Assembly: GCA_009838595.1 (NCBI GenBank)
Contig: VXRI01000224.1
Coordinates: 1 to 10,073, forward strand
Origin: Chloroflexota bacterium
GTDB lineage: Bacteria > Chloroflexota > Dehalococcoidia > Lucifugimonadales > JADFKI01
Direction: 5' to 3'
DNA: 10,073 nt
Each line of letters begins with the position of its first letter. Within the stretch, counting starts at the first letter, position 1. The notes below the pieces were generated by a model. The model worked only from the letters and a program-made list of their open reading frames with translations, did not search any database and had not been told where the DNA came from. Position numbers and translations under genes: made by a program. Of this stretch, positions 7,560 through 10,073 are shown one piece after another.

Positions 7560-7957
7560 TCCTGACGATATTTGCTTTTCGGACCAGCGCACAACGGATT
7601 CAGCAATATTCACAGCGTCCAAGTATTCCTCCAGAGTCACGGGTCTCACAGGCGCGGGATAGCGCGTAAGCACGGCATACGGAGTAAGAATGGCACAGAT
7701 GCGCACCGCGTCGGGCAAGCACTCTTCGGTTTCCTCAAGCAGGGACAGTAAGTAAGCGAGGTCATGCACATACGGGAAGTCTATGTTGAGCGCTATCAAA
7801 CGCGCTTGATTGCTTTTTCACATGCTTGCCGCGCCTCAAAGCACAGGCCTTCCCAATATGCCTCCGGAACACGATTCTTCGCTATCGCCAGATTGCTCTT
7901 GGCTCGGTTAAGCCACTCGCTTGGGTCGTCAGCAGCATATCGTTCATACCGATCCAT
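7557..7957 (-). pseudogene. HEPN-domain protein, frameshifted
   Basis: The ATG at 7957 opens a frame of 53 codons (MDRYERYAADDPSEWLNRAKSNLAIAK...EARQACEKAIKRV) that ends at TGA 7796-7798. One base out of phase, the frame from TTG at 7799 continues (LIALNIDFPYVHDLAYLLSLLEETEECLPDAV...LTPYAVLTRYP) to TAA at 7557. Joined, the two give ~133 aa, the normal size of a HEPN (PF05168-type) protein: the W-x-x-x-A helix, 'FEARQACEKAIK' and 'HDL..LL' are family hallmarks. A single missing T in the GTTTGA stretch (complement of 7796-7801), or a -1 slip there, restores the frame; the site is not a canonical slippery heptamer. The only His is in HDL and no R-x4-6-H RNase motif is present, so even an intact protein may not be a HepT-type RNase. 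The gene overlaps the MNT partner by 14 bp. Confidence 0.8.
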
Positions 7958-8297
7958 ACACCACAACCCCTTCTTGAAGCGTAGGTTTTATTATGAGAGA
8001 GTGGCTGTCTTTGTACCTTTCAACATCCGCTGAAGACACCACAAGGACATCAACGGCAACGCCTACTCCTTGCATCGCTCCGTAAATGCGCGCCGATAAA
8101 GAGAGTGTGTCTTCTCCGTCTTTGACTACCAGTAGGTCAATATCGCTGTTGCGCCCGAATTCACCACGCGCGACGGAGCCGAAGAAAATAATCTTCTCCG
8201 GCGCCGCGACCTCAACGACGCGCTCGATAATGTCGTCCAACACCGCCGGCTGCTCGCCTTCGGGCCAGGGCACATGGGTGAATAGGGCGAATTTCAT
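7944..8297 (-). CDS. MNT-type (minimal) nucleotidyltransferase with an N-terminus copied from the LLM monooxygenase
   Basis: A 117-aa protein. Residues 19-117 are a standard minimal nucleotidyltransferase: FFGSVARGEFGRNSDIDLLVV has the Gly-Ser turn (40-41) and two metal-binding Asp (52, 54), and VDVLVV supplies the third carboxylate (Asp83), so the active site looks complete. Residues 1-18 (MKFALFTHVPWPEGEQPA) are not typical of the family; 16 of 18 match the start of the LLM gene downstream, with DNA identity to match. A native MNT start would be expected near VLDDIIERVV (residue 19). MNT enzymes paired with HEPN proteins commonly act as antitoxins by adenylylating the HEPN toxin; here the HEPN partner overlaps it but carries a frameshift. 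No clear Shine-Dalgarno precedes the ATG. Confidence 0.9.
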   Translation of the reverse strand: MKFALFTHVPWPEGEQPAVLDDIIERVVEVAAPEKIIFFGSVARGEFGRNSDIDLLVVKDGEDTLSLSARIYGAMQGVGVAVDVLVVSSADVERYKDSHSLIIKPTLQEGVVVYGSV

Positions 8298-8309
8298 GAT
8301 GGCAGTTTA
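8248..8309. repeat. 62-bp direct repeat, copy 2 (MNT gene start)
   Basis: This is the second copy of the repeat at 7498-7559 (57/62 identical). It supplies the start codon and first 16 codons of the MNT gene plus 12 bp upstream. Homology stops at GGCTGCTC (8248) on the MNT side. A third, more diverged copy is part of the LLM remnant near 8890-8956; copies 2 and 3 additionally share TAGCAC (8308-8313 and 8951-8956). Confidence 0.9.
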
Positions 8310-8364
8310 GCACAGACTGGGATGACGGCGGGATGGCGCACGAAAATTGGCGGGATTAAAAGGG

Positions 8365-8393
8365 TTGACAGGCAGGAATATATATTCTATTCC
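8365..8393 (+). promoter_or_regulatory. Plus-strand sigma70-type promoter A with dyad in spacer
   Basis: TTGACA at 8365-8370, a 17-bp spacer, then TATTCC at 8388-8393 (weak -10). Inside the spacer, GAATATATATTC (8376-8387) is a perfect 12-bp palindrome of GAAT-N4-ATTC form. The block from GGGTTGACAGGCAGGAATA onward is repeated at 8992 with few changes. AAAGGAGGT follows at 8432-8440 but no ATG, GTG or TTG lies at a useful distance from it. From 8441 to 8612 I see no convincing gene. Confidence 0.55.
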
Positions 8394-8612
8394 CATGCAT
8401 CAGTATTAGTTCATTAGCTCGGCATTGCTTGAAAGGAGGTGTAAATTACAGGACTGTTGCAGGAACTGCGCTTCACGCTCTTCCGCCTTGCGGATTGCAG
8501 CGATTCTTTCATTACTAAAGGACAAAATCGTAAACCAATAGGCGCATGCAATAATAGCGTAGCAGGACGAAAACGATAATGTTCTTTCTTCAAAAGAAAT
8601 TGGGAGATTTGA

Positions 8613-8705
8613 ATGATAGATTTTCTGTTGCTTTGCGGTTTCGCAGTGCTTTGCATAGTCACATCGGACTTGATTCGGAAGATATTTATCGAAGGGAGAA
8701 AGTAG
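8613..8705 (+). CDS. Possible 30-aa single-span membrane peptide
   Basis: A short ORF (ATG 8613, TAG 8703-8705) with GGGAG at 8602-8606, six bases before the start, which is one of the better ribosome sites in this region. The peptide is a hydrophobic helix (residues 3-17, DFLLLCGFAVLCIVT) followed by a charged tail (SDLIRKIFIEGRK), the form of many small membrane proteins or type I toxin peptides. It lies about 220 bp downstream of promoter A and ends 5 bp before the converging LLM remnant. I do not recognise a family. Because it lies in decayed intergenic DNA it may be fortuitous. Confidence 0.35.
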   Translation: MIDFLLLCGFAVLCIVTSDLIRKIFIEGRK

Positions 8706-8709
8706 ATGC

Positions 8710-8940
8710 TCAGGTGGCTGAGATAGGGCGCCGTATGTGCTCCGTGCGCGCCGCTATCGCCGCCGCCAGCACCAGCGAGGACGAGCCGAGACTGTATCTC
8801 GAGAAGTGATGCTCGGCAATCCAGAAGATATGAAAGCCGAGCTGTTCGCTGAGCGCCGCCTGCTCCGCGCACTCTGCGAGCAGGCGAGCGGGCGGTTCGC
8901 TTTCGGGCCAGGGGACATGGGTGAATAATACGAATTTCAT
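8710..8940 (-). pseudogene. Truncated 5' end of a second LLM-class monooxygenase gene
   Basis: The 76-codon frame from ATG 8940 matches residues 1-70 of the intact LLM protein downstream at 56 of 70 positions (80%) without gaps, including AEHHFSRYSLGSSSLVLAAAIAARTE. Homology stops abruptly after codon 70 (about 8731), six unrelated codons follow, and a stop comes at 8710-8712. The flavin-binding and catalytic parts (another ~275 residues) are absent from the window, so it cannot be a working enzyme. Mostly conservative substitutions suggest that it diverged as a functional paralogue before being cut. It indicates that the region once held tandem LLM genes. Confidence 0.85.
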
Positions 8941-8994
8941 CAGGGCCGTCTAGCACGGATGATTGGAATATAGAAAATCACCGCATTTTTGGGG

Positions 8995-9023
8995 TTGACA
9001 GGCAGGAATACATGTTCTATTAT
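8995..9023 (+). promoter_or_regulatory. Plus-strand sigma70-type promoter B with LexA-like dyad in spacer
   Basis: TTGACA (8995-9000), 17-bp spacer, TATTAT (9018-9023): a near-consensus promoter. The spacer contains GAATACATGTTC (9006-9017), one base away from the GAAC-N4-GTTC form of Gram-positive-type LexA boxes, placed where repressor binding would block RNA polymerase. It is a near copy of promoter A 630 bp upstream. It should drive the 9060-9591 region. Confidence 0.65.
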
Positions 9024-9045
9024 CTGTGCATCGGTTTTGACTAGG

Positions 9046-9122
9046 AAGGAGGTAGCCGCATAGTCAAACGCCAGTCCATGTATCGGGTAGATGAAGAAGT
9101 GAGGAGGAAGTATAATGCGTGA
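9046..9122 (+). other. Strong ribosome site followed by a short leader-like frame with no proper start
   Basis: AAGGAGGT at 9046-9053 is an ideal Shine-Dalgarno sequence, but the codon six bases later is ATA (9060), not ATG. From ATA the frame reads VKRQSMYRVDEEVRRKYNA and stops at TGA 9120-9122; an internal ATG at 9078 gives a 14-aa peptide. Its stop overlaps the ATG at 9115 of the next frame, and GAGGAGGAAG (9101-9110) serves that ATG. This looks like either a regulatory leader peptide coupled to the next gene or the damaged start of a longer gene. Confidence 0.4.
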
Positions 9123-9591
9123 GGCACTTAGGAGACTGTTTGTGGCGGCGGTTAGCAGAGCCGCCAGGCTTCCGGGGCTGAGGAGACTCTAGAGTCTTCT
9201 CAATAAGACTAAGCGGCAGAATACCACGCTGCGCTGGTTCTGGGACCAGATTGACGATGTCACCGATTGGCTTATCGGCATCTGCGTCGATGAGATCATC
9301 GACGACCTTGCCCAAGAGATTGTGGACCACAATCCGGGTATCTCGTACTCTGATGCCAAAGCTTATGTCAAGGGTGAGTACAAATCCGTCATCAAAGGGG
9401 CAATAAGCACGGCAATAATCGGCGAATTCAATGCTCTCAAGAGGCGGTACAACGACTGCTCGGCACGCGAGGCGGCACAAGGCTGCGTTGACAACTGGGA
9501 TGGCATTTTCGCCGAAATGCGAGAAGCGGCTGAAAAAGCGGCCCGCAGGACTTACGAAACATGGTCAGGCGAATACGAAGATTGGAGCTAA
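9115..9591 (+). pseudogene. Unrecognised gene interrupted by an in-frame TAG at codon 26
   Basis: The ATG at 9115, with GGAGGAAG just upstream, starts a basic 25-residue segment (MREALRRLFVAAVSRAARL...) that ends at TAG 9190-9192. The same frame is then open for 133 codons to TAA at 9589-9591. The sequence right after the TAG looks coding (TLRWFWDQIDDVTDWLIGI, then DEIIDDLAQEIVDHNPG), yet has no ATG, GTG or TTG until GTG at 9322, which would give only the last 89 residues (VDHNPGISYSDAKAYVKGEY...). Whole-frame length would be 158 codons plus the stop position. The protein is helical, acidic and Trp-rich, with no membrane segment. I recognise no family. Either it is a pseudogene from one base change, or the TAG is read through, or the 89-aa C-terminal part is made alone. 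Confidence 0.5.
9179..9202. repeat. 10-bp hairpin with the in-frame TAG in its loop
   Basis: TGAGGAGACT (9179-9188) pairs with AGTCTTCTCA (9193-9202), with one G-U pair at 9183/9198. The 4-nt loop CTAG (9189-9192) holds the stop codon of the interrupted frame. The core AGACTCTAGAGTCT (9184-9197) is a perfect DNA palindrome. No T-run follows, so this is not an intrinsic terminator. Confidence 0.85.
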
Positions 9592-9647
9592 CTGGATGAC
9601 TGGCGATGGGCTGTGCGGTTGCGTTGACACCCGCGGATAAACCGAAA

Positions 9648-9672
9648 TGGCTGCACCATAAAGGTGCAGCCA
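9648..9672. terminator. GC-rich hairpin, possible terminator
   Basis: TGGCTGCACC (9648-9657) and GGTGCAGCCA (9663-9672) form a perfect 10-bp stem with loop ATAAA, about 57 bp after the TAA at 9591. The stem is strong, but the T-tract is weak on both strands (no run on plus, ATTT on minus), so termination is plausible rather than clear. Otherwise 9592-9772 shows nothing recognisable. Confidence 0.45.
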
Positions 9673-9772
9673 AATTCATGGTGTGGATGGGATTACAAGC
9701 GTCGGTGGTATGATGCTGTGAGGTTAGAGTATGCGCTTGCCCTGTCCACGCCTCCATTAGTACATACGAAAC

Positions 9773-10057
9773 ATGCAAAAAATCAGACGATGGATTAGAT
9801 TCTCTTTCGCCCGCATTGGGGATTTCTTATTCCTGATACAAGCGGGTATGGTGATTTCACTAGGCTTGGTTGTAACGGGCGCTCTCTTGATGCTTCTGAA
9901 TGCCGCGCTTCCTATGCCCGGTTTCTTTGAGCGGCAGATTTCGTCAATCGCGGTTTTCGGCGCAGAATTATCATCGCGCATAATAGCGCTGGCATTAGCT
10001 ATCTGCCTGATTCTGATATGGCTGTGGCAGCGGGGGCAGGGGCGGGGGCGGAAATAG
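9773..10057 (+). CDS. Small two-helix membrane protein of unknown function
   Basis: A 94-aa protein with a basic, Arg-rich N-terminus (MQKIRRWIRFSFARIGDF), a long hydrophobic segment at about 19-46 (FLFLIQAGMVISLGLVVTGALLMLL), a connecting region with PMPGFFERQ (47-55), and a second membrane helix at about 69-86 (RIIALALAICLILIWLW) ending in a basic Gln/Gly/Arg tail. Positive charges at both ends predict both termini in the cytoplasm. No signal-peptidase site or enzyme motif is seen, and I recognise no family. The ATG at 9773 lacks an obvious Shine-Dalgarno. The stop is TAG. No gene lies between it and the window end. Confidence 0.65.
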   Translation: MQKIRRWIRFSFARIGDFLFLIQAGMVISLGLVVTGALLMLLNAALPMPGFFERQISSIAVFGAELSSRIIALALAICLILIWLWQRGQGRGRK

Positions 10058-10073
10058 AGAACCTGATTACAAT

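Noticed and set aside
7796..7801. Programmed -1 frameshifting in the HEPN gene
   Set aside because: No X-XXY-YYZ slippery heptamer and only a weak AGCGC/GCGCT stem nearby; a base loss or sequencing error is simpler.
8579..8809. 76-codon plus-strand frame starting MFFLQKKLGD
   Set aside because: Its 3' part is the antisense of the LLM remnant and its ribosome site is poorly spaced; the 30-codon ORF at 8613 in another frame is better supported.
8414..8956. 180-codon minus-strand frame over the LLM remnant
   Set aside because: It runs out of phase over the clear LLM-derived frame and reads as low-complexity Arg/Ala sequence; a shadow.
3719..9192. General reassignment of TAG to an amino acid
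   Set aside because: TAG ends several ordinary genes here (1359, 3719, 10057) at sensible lengths; no suppressor tRNA or pyl gene is visible in the window.
9064..9480. 138-codon open frame on the minus strand opposite the interrupted plus-strand gene
   Set aside because: It has no ribosome site or recognisable motif, its composition is that of an antisense shadow, and the plus strand has a promoter, ribosome sites and better codon bias. It is the main alternative if the plus frame proves non-coding.
1..10073. CRISPR array, tRNA, rRNA, insertion-sequence transposase
   Set aside because: No regularly spaced repeats, no tRNA or rRNA-like sequence, and no transposase or integrase frame were seen; the direct repeats at 7498 and 8248 are only two copies with coding content.

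Overview
The window looks like an accessory region of a moderately GC-rich bacterial chromosome. The content suggests a Chloroflexota-like genome (for example the SAR202/Dehalococcoidia side): several related luciferase-like flavin monooxygenase genes, a Gfo/Idh/MocA oxidoreductase, purine-rich Shine-Dalgarno sites and sigma70-type TTGACA promoters. This assignment is an inference from gene content and style; no marker gene is present.

Layout. Positions 106-1718 hold four plus-strand genes: a PHA-granule-region-like small protein, an unrecognised 158-163 aa protein, and two tandem copies of a 106-aa protein that are 81% identical to each other. These meet, tail to tail, a long minus-strand block that reads from 8297 down to 1731 in this order: MNT nucleotidyltransferase, HEPN protein (frameshifted), LLM-class flavin monooxygenase, a large N6-adenine DNA methylase/restriction-type enzyme (broken by one in-frame TAG), a Gfo/Idh/MocA dehydrogenase, and a class I SAM methyltransferase. 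Junctions in this block are -14 to +31 bp, so it can be read as one transcription unit mixing defence-type and metabolic genes. Upstream (8298-9053) lies a scrambled intergenic region with a truncated second LLM gene, two near-identical plus-strand promoters about 630 bp apart, and a 30-codon membrane-peptide ORF. The last 1 kb, on the plus strand, carries an unrecognised coding frame (9115-9591) interrupted by an in-frame TAG, a hairpin, and a two-helix membrane protein.

The most interesting points concern structure. (1) The DNA methylase frame is open on both sides of one TAG codon, and that TAG sits at the loop of a perfect 18-bp inverted repeat with a 4-nt loop. (2) A second plus-strand frame 4.7 kb away is also interrupted by an in-frame TAG lying in the 4-nt loop of a 10-bp hairpin. 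(3) The MNT-HEPN pair is bounded by 62-bp direct repeats (57/62 identical, exactly 750 bp apart). Each repeat carries the start of an LLM monooxygenase gene, so the MNT protein begins with the first ~18 residues of its neighbour, and the downstream copy supplies both the HEPN stop codon and the LLM start. (4) The two duplicated promoters each hold a GAAT-N4-RTTC dyad between -35 and -10, resembling Gram-positive-type LexA boxes. TAG also ends several ordinary genes here, so general reassignment of TAG is not supported; local readthrough, mutation or assembly error remain open.
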